Assembly: GCA_027490055.1 (NCBI GenBank)
Contig: JAIXYV010000011.1
Span: 1 to 62,615, forward strand
DNA length: 62,615 nucleotides
Reading direction: 5' to 3'
Source of the DNA: Bacteroidota bacterium
GTDB lineage: Bacteria > Bacteroidota > Bacteroidia > NS11-12g > UBA955
Shown here: piece after piece, positions 17,918 through 27,167 of the stretch
Position numbering within the stretch: the first letter of the stretch is position 1
Layout of the letters: each line of letters begins with the position of its first letter
Notes under the pieces: model-generated
Told to the model about the DNA's origin: nothing
The model's database searches: none
The model's input: the letters and a program-made list of their open reading frames with translations, nothing else
Made by a program: the position numbers and the translations under genes

Positions 17918-18248
17918 AAAAGTAAAACGCAATTTTGATGGAATGGTCTATAGCACCGACTCCGATTTCGATTATCAGGAGGAGAGTGAGGATATTGAAA
18001 CGCCTGAACCCAAACATCAAAAACTCATTATCCGTCTCGAAACCAAACAACGCGGTGGTAAAAAAGCTACTATGATTGCAGGCTTCGTTGGCAAGTCCGA
18101 GGATCTTGAAACACTCGCTAAACAATTGAAAAATCACTGTGGTACCGGTGGAAGTGTTATTGATGGCGAAATACTTATTCAAGGCGAACAAATTAAAAAG
18201 GTGAAGGAATTTCTTCAGGCTAAAGGCTACAAAACCAATAATATCTAA
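17910..18248 (+). CDS. SUI1/eIF1-like (YciH family) protein
   Basis: This 112-aa protein has an acidic N-terminus of about 35 residues and a SUI1 domain. RGGKKATMIAGF and CGTGGSVIDGEILIQGEQIKKVKEFLQAKGY match the fold of archaeal/eukaryotic initiation factor 1 and bacterial YciH. In bacteria these proteins are thought to influence start-site fidelity on the ribosome, though they are not essential. It sits between the lipid kinase (8-nt overlap) and the flippase (6-bp gap). Confidence 0.92.
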   Translation: MSKKVKRNFDGMVYSTDSDFDYQEESEDIETPEPKHQKLIIRLETKQRGGKKATMIAGFVGKSEDLETLAKQLKNHCGTGGSVIDGEILIQGEQIKKVKEFLQAKGYKTNNI

Positions 18249-18254
18249 GACATC

Positions 18255-19661
18255 TTGAGTGCGTTCGCCAAAGGTATATTGTCTAACCTGTTCTCTAAAA
18301 CGGCTGTCGCCGGAATAGGTCTGCTGACTGTTATCGTGGTATCGCGATTTCTTGGTGCCGAAGGTAGGGGAGAAATTGGCTTGTTTATGTCGACTGTAGC
18401 CCTGGTGCAATTGATATGTGATTTTGGTAATAGCACAGCAATCATCAATCTATCGTACAAACACAATAACAAAAACCTTTGGCTCAGTAGTCTCATTTGG
18501 ATCGCTCTGATCTGTCTCTTAACCTTTCCTGTTTTATTACTGTTTAGTCACCTGCCTTTTGTATGGCTCATTCCGCCCGCTGCTTTCCTGTATTCTATAA
18601 TTAATCTGAACCATTTAATTTTAATGGGCAATCAGAAAGTACATTTGAGAAATACTAGCCTTTTGGTTTTTCCAGTGGTCTTACTAATTCTGTTTTTCGT
18701 GCTCTCTAATTTAATCGGATTTAAACAATCAAATTATATTATTGCTTTATTTGTAGCGCTTATTGTGTCGGTCATTGTATCGTACTCAATGTGCAGTAAA
18801 CACTTAAAATCTGAACAGCCTTTTGCTTTCGAGCGCGAAATTCTCAACAAGGGTTTCTGGGCTCAGAGTGCACAAGCAGTGCAGTTTTTTAATTACCGTC
18901 TAAACTTCTTTTTACTGGCGTTTTTTATTCTCGATGCTGCATTGGCTAACTACGCCATAGGTGTATATAATAATGCCATAATTCTCTCTGAGTCGGTTTG
19001 GATTCTGGGGCATAGCATCGCACAAATGCAACACATGAAGATGCTCAATACCGAGAGTTTGGAACTAAATTTTAAACTGACCAATCAAATGGCTTATCTC
19101 AATTTCTTTGGAACGCTATTGCTAATGCTGGTTCTTATGCTGATTCCAGAAACTTTCTGGGGCAATTTGTTTAGCGCCGACTTTATTCAAATCCGCCAGT
19201 TGTTCATGATCACGGTTCTGGGTGTTATCTCATTTGGCTTATCCAATATTTTGAATCATGCTTTACATGCGGCTTCCAGATTCAAAGCAATTTTATTTTG
19301 TAACCTTATAGGCTTATTCGCTGGTGCCTACACGGCCTTGGTGTTTATTCCCAATTATCAGTTGATGGGCGCTGCTGCAGCGTGGAGCATCGGTCTCTTT
19401 GTCTCAATGCTCAGCTATATTCTGGTGTATTTATACCATCATGTAAAGTTTGTTGCTATCAATACTTTATTCGTGCAGGCCATATTGTCGATGCTTGTTT
19501 TTCTTGCGAGTATCAGCATGTTTAGATATCTGAATCTTTGTTCTGAATTACATTTTATTCAGCGTTTCTGTATCTCTCTCAGTGCAGCACTCTCAATAAG
19601 TGTCGTTTTAAATTTGATAGCCACTAAATTAATGTATGGAATTAAGCGGCATAATTCTTAA
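18255..19661 (+). CDS. Polysaccharide flippase, MOP superfamily
   Basis: This 468-aa integral membrane protein has about 12-14 hydrophobic segments and fits the Wzx-like flippase group that moves lipid-linked sugars across the inner membrane. The N-terminal KGILSNLFSKTAVAGIGLLTVIVVSRFLGAEGRGEIGL is characteristic of that family. The start is TTG, which is rare here; no ATG lies nearby that would keep this conserved N-terminus. The gap after the SUI1-like gene is 6 bp. The cargo is unknown because no capsule cluster is adjacent. Confidence 0.88.
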   Translation: MSAFAKGILSNLFSKTAVAGIGLLTVIVVSRFLGAEGRGEIGLFMSTVALVQLICDFGNSTAIINLSYKHNNKNLWLSSLIWIALICLLTFPVLLLFSHLPFVWLIPPAAFLYSIINLNHLILMGNQKVHLRNTSLLVFPVVLLILFFVLSNLIGFKQSNYIIALFVALIVSVIVSYSMCSKHLKSEQPFAFEREILNKGFWAQSAQAVQFFNYRLNFFLLAFFILDAALANYAIGVYNNAIILSESVWILGHSIAQMQHMKMLNTESLELNFKLTNQMAYLNFFGTLLLMLVLMLIPETFWGNLFSADFIQIRQLFMITVLGVISFGLSNILNHALHAASRFKAILFCNLIGLFAGAYTALVFIPNYQLMGAAAAWSIGLFVSMLSYILVYLYHHVKFVAINTLFVQAILSMLVFLASISMFRYLNLCSELHFIQRFCISLSAALSISVVLNLIATKLMYGIKRHNS

Positions 19662-19666
19662 GTTTG
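19659..19666 (+). promoter_or_regulatory. -7 element (TAAGTTTG) inside the flippase stop codon
   Basis: The TAA stop of the flippase is the first three bases of TAAGTTTG, a perfect TAnnTTTG match. It ends 5 nt before the ATG at 19672, so it would give an almost leaderless mRNA for the TonB-dependent receptor and support that start over the track's. Confidence 0.6.
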
Positions 19667-19671
19667 CGTTT

Positions 19672-21972
19672 ATGTTTTTTCGTTTTTCCTTATTGTTTTT
19701 ACTAACAGGATCTGTTTTCTCTCTCTCTGCTCAGAATGGTGGTGTTAAGGGTTATGTCAAAGATTCAAAAACTGGTGTTGAAATAGATAATGCTCAGGTG
19801 TCTGTCAAAGGTACCGATGTGCAGGTGTCTACTAACTCCGAGGGCTATTACATCATCAATGGATTGGCTCCAGGTGTTCATACCATCATTGCCACTATTC
19901 CCAATTACAAACCTGATTCATTTACCCTAACAGTTAAACCGGAAGTAATCAACGTCCATAATTTTTTCCTGGTGCCAGAAATCCAAACCATCGGCTCTGG
20001 TAAAATTGTCAACGTCAAAAAGAGAAGGAGAGAGGATGTCGATATTGGAGCGACTAAAATTAAGCCTTCTCAATTGTTTAAAATTCCAACAATCGGCGGT
20101 ACGCCAGATTTAGTGCAATATCTTCAAATCCTTCCAGGTGTTGTCTTTAGCGGCGACCAGGGGGGGCAGCTCTATATCCGCGGTGGTAGTCCGGTGATGA
20201 ATAAAATTACATTAGATGGCATGACCATTTATAACCCCTTTCACTCAATAGGTTTGTTCTCTATTTTTGATGTCGATCTGATGAAATCTGCTGATGTATA
20301 CTCGGCTGGTTTCGGAGTCGAATACGGTGGTAGAGTGTCAGCCATTGTTGATGTAAAAACCAGAGATGGTAATAAAAACAAACTGGCTGGTAATTTTTCT
20401 GCTAGTCCGTTTCTTGGTAAACTCTCTTTAGAGGGACCACTGAGAAAGTTTATTCCCGGTCGCGGTAGTAGTAGCTTTATTGTTTCCCTTAAAAACTCTT
20501 ACCTCGATCGCAGTTCTAAACTGTTTTATCAATATGCCGATCCATCTAAATTGCCTTATAATTTCAATGATTTGTATACCAAGTTTACTTTCAACTCGTC
20601 AAATGGTAGCAGCATTAAATTGTTCGGATTTAACTTCAGAGATAATGTCAATTTCCCTGGATCTACCAGCTATGGCTGGAAACAAAGTGGTTTAGGTAGC
20701 AGATTTACTCTTATACCAGAAGGTAAGCAATCTAAAATCGATGGCTTTATCACGTATTCTGATTATCAAATCGAACAAAAAGAACTCGATAACAAACCGC
20801 GTTCAAGCTCTATCAGTGGCTTAAACATGGGTGTTGTAGCTAATTCTTATAACAAGAAGGATGAAATCAAATACGGTTTTGAAGTGAATGCTTTTAGTAC
20901 CGATTTTTCCATTTTTAATGCCAATAACAGACAAATCTCACAGCAAGAATTCACCACAGAGTTATGCGGATTTGGTTTGTACAAATGGGTGCGCCAGAGA
21001 TTTACGCTCGAAGCAGGTACCCGTGTTCAATACTATGCCTCATTAGGAAATACCTCGTTGGAACCAAGAGTGAGCGGTAAATACTTATTGACTAAAAAAT
21101 TAATTTTTAAAGCAGCTGTAGGTAAATACTCTCAGAACTTATTGTCGGCTTTTAGTGATAGAGACGTTGTCAATTTGTTTTATGGTTTCTTATCGGGACC
21201 AGACAATCTTCAAAAGAAATTTAATGGCGAAGAGGTTAAGTCGCGCCTGCAATTGGCTCGTCATGCTGTTGCCGGATTCGATTACGACATCAACAAATAC
21301 AGTGAAATTGGCGTTGAAGGTTTTTACAAAAGCTTCGACCAGATTACCAATATCAACCGTGAGAAATTGTTTGATGACGATGGTAACTATTCTGTCTATT
21401 CAGAGAGATTGAAAAAAGACTATATCGTAGAAAGTGGTAATGCCTATGGTGCAGATATCAGATACAAATTCGACAATGTGAAGAGAGTGTATATCTGGGC
21501 TGTTTACTCTTTAACGTATGTCAATCGTTTTGATGGCCTCAATTCATACAGTCCGCATTGGGACAGAAGGCATAACGCCAACTTTGTCATGGACTATGTG
21601 CTTGACAAAAACAACCGCTGGTCGGCTAACCTTAGATGGAACTTTGGATCAGGCTTTCCTTTCACGCAAACACAAGGGTTTTATGAGAAGTTTGATTTCC
21701 AAAACGGACCAAGTACCAACTACGCCCAAACCAATGGTCAGCTGGGTATTTTATATGCCGGTTTCAACGAAGGAAGACTGCCAACCTACCACAGACTGGA
21801 TGGTTCTGTTCGATACAATTTCAAACCAAAGAATAACTTCAAAAGTTATATCGTGTTTTCTGTAACGAATATCTACAACCGCCAAAACATCTTCTATTTC
21901 GACAGAGTCAATTATACCCGTGTTAACCAATTGCCTGTACTACCTGCTATCAGCTACAGCGCTTCCTTCTGA
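19672..21972 (+). CDS. TonB-dependent outer-membrane receptor with carboxypeptidase-like domain
   Basis: This 766-aa outer-membrane protein probably imports or binds a ligand with TonB energy. I choose the ATG at 19672, which gives a signal peptide (MFFRFSLLFLLTGSVFSLSAQ). Residues about 22-110 form a carboxypeptidase-regulatory-like beta domain (GVKGYVKDSKTGVEIDNAQV). The plug follows (LQILPGVVFSGDQGGQLYIRGG, TLDGMTIYNPFHSIGLFS). The rest is a barrel ending in the aromatic YSASF. No SusD-like partner is next to it, so the substrate is unknown. Confidence 0.92.
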   Translation: MFFRFSLLFLLTGSVFSLSAQNGGVKGYVKDSKTGVEIDNAQVSVKGTDVQVSTNSEGYYIINGLAPGVHTIIATIPNYKPDSFTLTVKPEVINVHNFFLVPEIQTIGSGKIVNVKKRRREDVDIGATKIKPSQLFKIPTIGGTPDLVQYLQILPGVVFSGDQGGQLYIRGGSPVMNKITLDGMTIYNPFHSIGLFSIFDVDLMKSADVYSAGFGVEYGGRVSAIVDVKTRDGNKNKLAGNFSASPFLGKLSLEGPLRKFIPGRGSSSFIVSLKNSYLDRSSKLFYQYADPSKLPYNFNDLYTKFTFNSSNGSSIKLFGFNFRDNVNFPGSTSYGWKQSGLGSRFTLIPEGKQSKIDGFITYSDYQIEQKELDNKPRSSSISGLNMGVVANSYNKKDEIKYGFEVNAFSTDFSIFNANNRQISQQEFTTELCGFGLYKWVRQRFTLEAGTRVQYYASLGNTSLEPRVSGKYLLTKKLIFKAAVGKYSQNLLSAFSDRDVVNLFYGFLSGPDNLQKKFNGEEVKSRLQLARHAVAGFDYDINKYSEIGVEGFYKSFDQITNINREKLFDDDGNYSVYSERLKKDYIVESGNAYGADIRYKFDNVKRVYIWAVYSLTYVNRFDGLNSYSPHWDRRHNANFVMDYVLDKNNRWSANLRWNFGSGFPFTQTQGFYEKFDFQNGPSTNYAQTNGQLGILYAGFNEGRLPTYHRLDGSVRYNFKPKNNFKSYIVFSVTNIYNRQNIFYFDRVNYTRVNQLPVLPAISYSASF

Positions 21973-22025
21973 TAATTGCTCATAAAAAAGGACAGTTCGG
22001 TATCAGTGTCTTGCACATTTTTTAG

Positions 22026-22033
22026 TACTTTTG
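22026..22033 (+). promoter_or_regulatory. -7 element (TACTTTTG) of the IcmF-like gene
   Basis: TACTTTTGC is a perfect TAnnTTTG match and overlaps the TTG that the ORF track used as a start. This argues that translation starts downstream, at the ATG at 22055. Confidence 0.7.
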
Positions 22034-22054
22034 CAGTCTATATCTGATATATAC

Positions 22055-23470
22055 ATGCAAGACTCAGTTTATCAACCTCAACACAAAGTAAGAATCGTTA
22101 CTGCTGCCTCTCTGTTCGATGGACACGATGCTGCCATCAATGTGATGCGCCGTATTATTCAGGCAACTGGATGCGAAGTGATTCACCTCGGTCACGACCG
22201 CAGTGCCGAAGAAGTAGTTGATACCGCCATTCAGGAAGATGCTAACGCTATTGCAATGACTAGCTATCAAGGTGGTCATAACGAGTATTTCAAATATATG
22301 CGCGATCTCCTTCAGCAAAAAGGTGCTGGCCATATCCGCATTTTCGGCGGTGGTGGTGGTACCATTCTCCCTGAAGAAATTAAAGATCTAGAAGATTACG
22401 GTATCACTAAACTGTATCACCCTGACGACGGACGTGCTCTGGGGCTTCAAGGGATGATCAACGACCTGGTGCAGAAGTCTGACTTCGCAACTGGTCATAA
22501 CATCAACTTCAATCTCGAACAAATCGTCGCTAAAAATCCTACCACTATTGCGCAAACCATCTCTTGTGCTGAAAACTACCCGGAGGATTTTGCCGCCTAT
22601 AGAACCTTATTGCAAGAACATATCGCCAAAATGGATAAAACTGCTCCCGTGCTTGGTATCACTGGTACCGGTGGCGCTGGTAAAAGTTCATTGGTTGACG
22701 AGTTTGTAAGACGTTTCTTATTCGATCTTAAAGATAAAAATATCGCTATCATTTCGGTAGATCCAAGTAAACGTAAAACTGGTGGCGCCCTTTTAGGGGA
22801 TAGAATCAGAATGAATAGCATCAAAAACTCAAGAGTCTACATGCGCTCTCTGGCTACCCGTCAGAGTAATCTGGCTCTAAGTAAACATGTCGATGATGCA
22901 GTGCTGATTCTGAAAGCTGCTGGCTTCGATTTAATCATTCTTGAAACCAGTGGTATCGGTCAGAGCGACACAGAAATTACCGAACACAGCAACGTCGCCA
23001 TGTATGTGATGACACCTGAATACGGTGCCGCTACTCAACTCGAAAAAATTGATATGCTGGATTTTGCCGATATCATCGCTGTCAATAAATTTGATAAAAA
23101 AGGTGCTGCAGATGCGCTGAAAGATGTTAAAAAACAATTCCAACGCAACCATAAACTGTTTGATCAGGATCCTGAAACAATGCCTGTCTATGGTACTATT
23201 GCCTCTCAGTTCAATGATCCGGGCATGAATACGCTTTACAGAAATCTGCTCGATCTGATTGATGAGAAAACAGGATCAACTTTTAAATCCGATTTTCATG
23301 CTTCTGATGAAATGAGCGAAAAGATATTTATTATACCACCTTCAAGAAACCGCTACCTCAGCGAAATCAGTGAAACGGTTCGTAAATACAATTCATGGAC
23401 AGAAGAACAAGCAGAAATTGCTGAACAGTTATACCAATTGAAGGGTACTAAAGATATACTTTCTAAGTAA
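22055..23470 (+). CDS. IcmF-like protein lacking the mutase domain: B12-binding + MeaI-type GTPase
   Basis: This 471-aa protein matches the first two domains of the fused isobutyryl-CoA mutase IcmF. Residues about 12-140 are a cobalamin-binding domain ([15 protein letters not shown] with the DxHD base-off motif, and TSYQGGH). Residues about 195-410 are a MeaI/ArgK-type G domain, with Walker [19 protein letters not shown] and NKFD. It ends in the IcmF linker ([17 protein letters not shown]). The large substrate-binding mutase domain, which follows in IcmF proteins of about 1,100 aa, is absent, and the next gene begins 30 bp later. It may serve as a combined small subunit and chaperone for a mutase encoded elsewhere. 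Confidence 0.88.
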   Translation: MQDSVYQPQHKVRIVTAASLFDGHDAAINVMRRIIQATGCEVIHLGHDRSAEEVVDTAIQEDANAIAMTSYQGGHNEYFKYMRDLLQQKGAGHIRIFGGGGGTILPEEIKDLEDYGITKLYHPDDGRALGLQGMINDLVQKSDFATGHNINFNLEQIVAKNPTTIAQTISCAENYPEDFAAYRTLLQEHIAKMDKTAPVLGITGTGGAGKSSLVDEFVRRFLFDLKDKNIAIISVDPSKRKTGGALLGDRIRMNSIKNSRVYMRSLATRQSNLALSKHVDDAVLILKAAGFDLIILETSGIGQSDTEITEHSNVAMYVMTPEYGAATQLEKIDMLDFADIIAVNKFDKKGAADALKDVKKQFQRNHKLFDQDPETMPVYGTIASQFNDPGMNTLYRNLLDLIDEKTGSTFKSDFHASDEMSEKIFIIPPSRNRYLSEISETVRKYNSWTEEQAEIAEQLYQLKGTKDILSK

Positions 23471-23500
23471 TCCCCATCTCATTAATCGATTCAACGACTC

Positions 23501-24868
23501 ATGTCTTTTTACAATAACATCCTCGAAACCATCGGTAATACGCCAATGGTAAAACTAAACCAGATTGTCGCCGACCTGCCTTGCACCGTTCTGGCTAAAA
23601 TAGAAACGACCAATCCTGGTAACAGTATCAAAGACCGTATGGCGCTTAAGATGATTGAGGATGCCGAAAAATCGGGTGCCCTTAAACCTGGTGGTACCAT
23701 CATCGAAGGTACAAGTGGAAATACTGGTATGGGTTTAGCGATTGCAGCAGTGATTAAAGGCTACAAATGTATCTTTACCACTACCGATAAACAAAGTAAG
23801 GAAAAGGTTGATGCGCTTAAAGCTTTTGGCGCCGAGGTCATCGTTTGTCCTACAGATGTGGATCCTGAGGATCCTCGTTCATACTACTCTGTGTCTTCAC
23901 GCCTGGTTAGCGAAGTGCCTAATAGCTGGAAACCGAATCAATACGATAATCCAAGTAATGCTTTGGCGCATTATGAGTCTACCGGACCAGAAATATGGGA
24001 GCAGACAGAAGGTAAAATTACCCATCTGGTTGTTGGTGTTGGTACTGGCGGAACCATCTGCGGTACTGGCAAATACTTAAAAGAAAAGAATCCTAATATT
24101 AAAGTTTTGGGTATCGATACCTATGGCTCTGTGTTCAAGAAATACAAAGAGACCGGTATCTTCGATAAGAACGAAATCTATCCTTATATCACCGAAGGAA
24201 TTGGAGAGGATTTTCTGCCGGCTAACGTCGACTTCAGTATCATCGACCATTTTGAAAAGGTGACCGATAAGGATGCTGCCGTGTATACGAGATTAATTCC
24301 AAGAACCGAAGGTATCTTTGTTGGAAACAGCGCTGGTTCTGCCATTGCTGGTATGTTGCAGATGAAACACATGTTCAAAAAGGACGATGTGGTAGTGGTG
24401 ATTTTCCACGATCACGGCACGCGTTACCTGGGCAAAATGTATAACGAAGACTGGATGAGAGACCGCGGATTTATTGAGTCTAAGAAACCAGCAACGGCCA
24501 TCGACCTGATCCAAAAACACAAAAATCTGAAACTGTTGACGGTTAAAGATACTCAGGCTGTAAGAGAAGCGTATGACATCATGAAAAAATACGATGTGTC
24601 TCAGATTCCTGTAGTAGATAACAGCGGCGCCTTTGTTGGCAGCTTAAGCGATACCGAATTGTTCGAAACATTGATTGAGCAACCTGAACTGAAATCAGCC
24701 GAAATCAAACAAGTGATGCAAGCGCCTTTCCCTATGGTGAAAGCCAATACCAGTATCGAACAAGTATCTAAACTGATTAACAAAAACAATCAGGCTGTGC
24801 TTATGGTCGATTTAGGCGGTAACACCCACATCATTACTAAGTATGATGTGATCGATAGCGTGGCTTGA
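23501..24868 (+). CDS. cbs: Cystathionine beta-synthase with C-terminal CBS pair
   Basis: This is a PLP-dependent enzyme that condenses serine and homocysteine to cystathionine. At 455 aa it has the catalytic fold type II domain (NPGNSIKDRMALKM with the PLP lysine, EGTSGNTGMGLA, GVGTGGTICGTGKYL and GNSAGSAIAG) and, from about residue 335, two CBS repeats (MKKYDVSQIPVVDNSGAFVG) as in eukaryotic-type CBS. The CBS pair may bind an adenosyl ligand. An O-acetylserine-dependent relative is possible, but the CBS pair argues for CBS. The gap to the IcmF-like gene is 30 bp, and both touch methionine/propionate-related metabolism. Confidence 0.9.
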   Translation: MSFYNNILETIGNTPMVKLNQIVADLPCTVLAKIETTNPGNSIKDRMALKMIEDAEKSGALKPGGTIIEGTSGNTGMGLAIAAVIKGYKCIFTTTDKQSKEKVDALKAFGAEVIVCPTDVDPEDPRSYYSVSSRLVSEVPNSWKPNQYDNPSNALAHYESTGPEIWEQTEGKITHLVVGVGTGGTICGTGKYLKEKNPNIKVLGIDTYGSVFKKYKETGIFDKNEIYPYITEGIGEDFLPANVDFSIIDHFEKVTDKDAAVYTRLIPRTEGIFVGNSAGSAIAGMLQMKHMFKKDDVVVVIFHDHGTRYLGKMYNEDWMRDRGFIESKKPATAIDLIQKHKNLKLLTVKDTQAVREAYDIMKKYDVSQIPVVDNSGAFVGSLSDTELFETLIEQPELKSAEIKQVMQAPFPMVKANTSIEQVSKLINKNNQAVLMVDLGGNTHIITKYDVIDSVA

Positions 24869-24870
24869 TT

Positions 24871-27078
24871 TTAAAGCTTGCTTACTAACTCAGCACTATT
24901 TTCTCTCTTTTCTGCCTTATTCACCTGAATAGATGGTTTGTCTTCGGTTGGTGGATTTTCCTTGAGGACTTTTCCTTTACAGGTGTATACGTCTCCAGAT
25001 TTATCAATAACAAGAATCCCACTGGTGTTTTCTAAACTCATGGTAAACTGATAGGCAGGAAAAGTGTATGTGCCATTCGCAGATCTGTCTACAACATAAA
25101 CCGTCGTTATGTTTTCGATTTTTTTGCCTTCATAAATAAAATCTGCCTGGGTAATTACTAAAGGATTTTTGATTCTGTATATCTGATCACAGTTAAAAAA
25201 GCCCAAAACTTTGATATCTATCTTGTATTCATTGTTGTAACCATTGATTTCTGTCTTGCTTGTACTATATATGTCATCGCTATACCTACCTGAGCTCATT
25301 TGTATTTTATTAATTTCTAAATTAAAATATCGGGCTTTTATATTCAGCAAACGCTGATACTTACGAAACTGTCGTATAAAACTGATGTTTTTTACCATTG
25401 TACCCTTGGCATTGGTGCGATAAGTTTTAAATCGTAATTCAGTAAATCCGGTACTTGATTTTAACTCGATAATGCCATAATTGTCGCCTGGCTCATAATA
25501 GATTCTGATATCATTGTATACCTTGTTTTTCTTGTAAAGTTCTCTGAATTTAGTACTCTTCATATACTCCTCTAACTCAAATTCAAAATTATCAAATGCT
25601 CGAAGTTCTGGAAAGCAGTATTCCATTAAGCTTTTGGTTTGATTCGTTCTGCTTAAGTTAAAACTGATAAATAATTTTGGATTGTCTTTATCTGTAAGTT
25701 CTGCTCTTGTCAGAATTTTTACGAGGTTTCTATTCGCTCTAATTTTGTCTTTTTGAGCCTTAGCGTTCTTACGCATTTTCATTCTGATATAGTTCCTTTT
25801 ACTAGTGCTCAGATCCCATTCTACTGTGCCATTGCTTATTTTTTCAGGTAAAACATTGACACATTTTAAGTTGTTGTACCGATCTTCAAAGCTGGTTTTA
25901 TCCAGATATTCACTATAAGACATTGTTCTCTGAGAAAGTCGCAATATCCTGTTAATACTGGTCCACTTGCCTGTTTGATCATTAATCTGATACAAATTGT
26001 AGTTTGTGGAATCGGATCTGGTTGGAAAGTTTAAACTAAGCGATGTGCCATTCTTAATCTGCAATTCTTCATTGCCGGCATAGGCTCTGATCTCGAACAT
26101 GCCATTGGTTTTAAAGAGATTCTTCTGTCCGCCTGAATCAAAATCCATAGGGATGCCACTGCTTAAAATTTCTTCAGGGGTACGTATACTGCGATAGGCA
26201 ATAGTGATGTCTTCAGTTACTGTTTTACCATTCTTGTCAATAAAGGCTCCTGATGGAATGCTTAAAACAGACTGATCGTTAAAAGCCAAATAGGTAGTTG
26301 TGTTCGGGTCTATTAATACAGATTGTTCATTGCTTGTCACTGGTCGCAATGGCTTAAATCCATTCGGCGTTTTAAAAATGTTTTCAGATCTTACAGTTTG
26401 TACACCGCCTCTTCTAAATGTGCTTCTCTGATAGGTGCTTGCTCCTGGAATATTAGTCATAACAACTGCCTTCATCGAGTCGGTACTCAAATCACAATCG
26501 GAACAATATGATGAGATATAGATTCTTTTGTTTCTGTTGTTGCTGTCGTTATAACCCAAAACAATCTCAGTTGCACCCAGTGTTTGCATCGGTTCGCAAA
26601 GCAGTTCTGTTTCGTTGTAACTCACTTTACTAAAAAGACTGAGCGGAATTTCATGAATGCTTAAATTGGTAAAGCCTGCACATTCCAGATGGGGTAAGAG
26701 ATTAAGTGATGAGAGGTCCTGATAGGTTTTGTTCTGATTAAATAAACGAATTGTTTTGATTGTCTGGAGGTACTTTAACTCCGAAAGTTTCAATGAATCG
26801 CCGTTGAAATATAACTCCAGAGTTTCCAGCTGTGGCAGTTTGCCAAGCAGACTCAGGCATTCTGTATTTTGAGAAATGCTGTTGGATGTTATGTTCATCT
26901 TTACACCCGTAATTGGATATTTACTCTGAATCAATTTATAGAGTTTTTTCATATCACCCGGCATAGTTAACTGTATGTTTTCAGTAGTCTTGCCTGCTTT
27001 GCTGACAGGGGTGTAAATCTCCTGTGCACTAACTTTGATACAGCAAAATAATAAAAGAAGTAGTGTGTATGATTTCAT
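24871..27078 (-). CDS. Large secreted protein with LRR-like and ZU5-like regions
   Basis: This 735-aa protein has a signal peptide (MKSYTLLLLLFCCIKVSAQ). Residues about 70-150 carry leucine-rich-type strands (LPQLETLELYFNGDSLKLSELKYL and LNLLPHLECAGFTNLSI). Around residues 260-330 is a ZU5-like segment (LSIPSGAFIDKNGKTVTEDITIAY) of the sort found in Bacteroidota surface proteins. The middle is strongly basic (RMKMRKNAKAQKDKIRANRN). No enzyme motif is seen and there is no sorting signal I recognise. It meets cbs tail to tail with a 2-bp gap and no visible terminator. Function unknown. Confidence 0.8.
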   Translation of the reverse strand: MKSYTLLLLLFCCIKVSAQEIYTPVSKAGKTTENIQLTMPGDMKKLYKLIQSKYPITGVKMNITSNSISQNTECLSLLGKLPQLETLELYFNGDSLKLSELKYLQTIKTIRLFNQNKTYQDLSSLNLLPHLECAGFTNLSIHEIPLSLFSKVSYNETELLCEPMQTLGATEIVLGYNDSNNRNKRIYISSYCSDCDLSTDSMKAVVMTNIPGASTYQRSTFRRGGVQTVRSENIFKTPNGFKPLRPVTSNEQSVLIDPNTTTYLAFNDQSVLSIPSGAFIDKNGKTVTEDITIAYRSIRTPEEILSSGIPMDFDSGGQKNLFKTNGMFEIRAYAGNEELQIKNGTSLSLNFPTRSDSTNYNLYQINDQTGKWTSINRILRLSQRTMSYSEYLDKTSFEDRYNNLKCVNVLPEKISNGTVEWDLSTSKRNYIRMKMRKNAKAQKDKIRANRNLVKILTRAELTDKDNPKLFISFNLSRTNQTKSLMEYCFPELRAFDNFEFELEEYMKSTKFRELYKKNKVYNDIRIYYEPGDNYGIIELKSSTGFTELRFKTYRTNAKGTMVKNISFIRQFRKYQRLLNIKARYFNLEINKIQMSSGRYSDDIYSTSKTEINGYNNEYKIDIKVLGFFNCDQIYRIKNPLVITQADFIYEGKKIENITTVYVVDRSANGTYTFPAYQFTMSLENTSGILVIDKSGDVYTCKGKVLKENPPTEDKPSIQVNKAEKRENSAELVSKL

Positions 27079-27111
27079 AATTTTATAACGACGAACTTAA
27101 CTAAAAAATTA

Positions 27112-27141
27112 CAGGCCTTTCAAAGAAATTTGAAAGGCCTG
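27112..27141 (-). terminator. Terminator of the deoxyhypusine-synthase-like gene
   Basis: A perfect 13-bp stem (CAGGCCTTTCAAA/TTTGAAAGGCCTG) with a 4-nt loop is followed on the minus strand by TAATTTTTT. It lies 26 bp past the stop of the gene at 27168. Confidence 0.88.
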
Positions 27142-27167
27142 CTTTAATATTGTTGAAGGAGTATGAA

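Noticed and set aside
17874-18410. 178-aa antisense ORF across the SUI1 gene
   Set aside because: It overlaps the SUI1 domain and flanking genes on the opposite strand with no family features.
20158-20163. Six-G run in the receptor gene as a phase-variation tract
   Set aside because: Six is too short to expect frequent slippage, and the frame is intact.
22055-23501. Frameshift or degraded remnant as the cause of the short IcmF
   Set aside because: The protein ends in the normal linker and only 30 bp lie before cbs, so no trace of a mutase domain exists to be out of frame.
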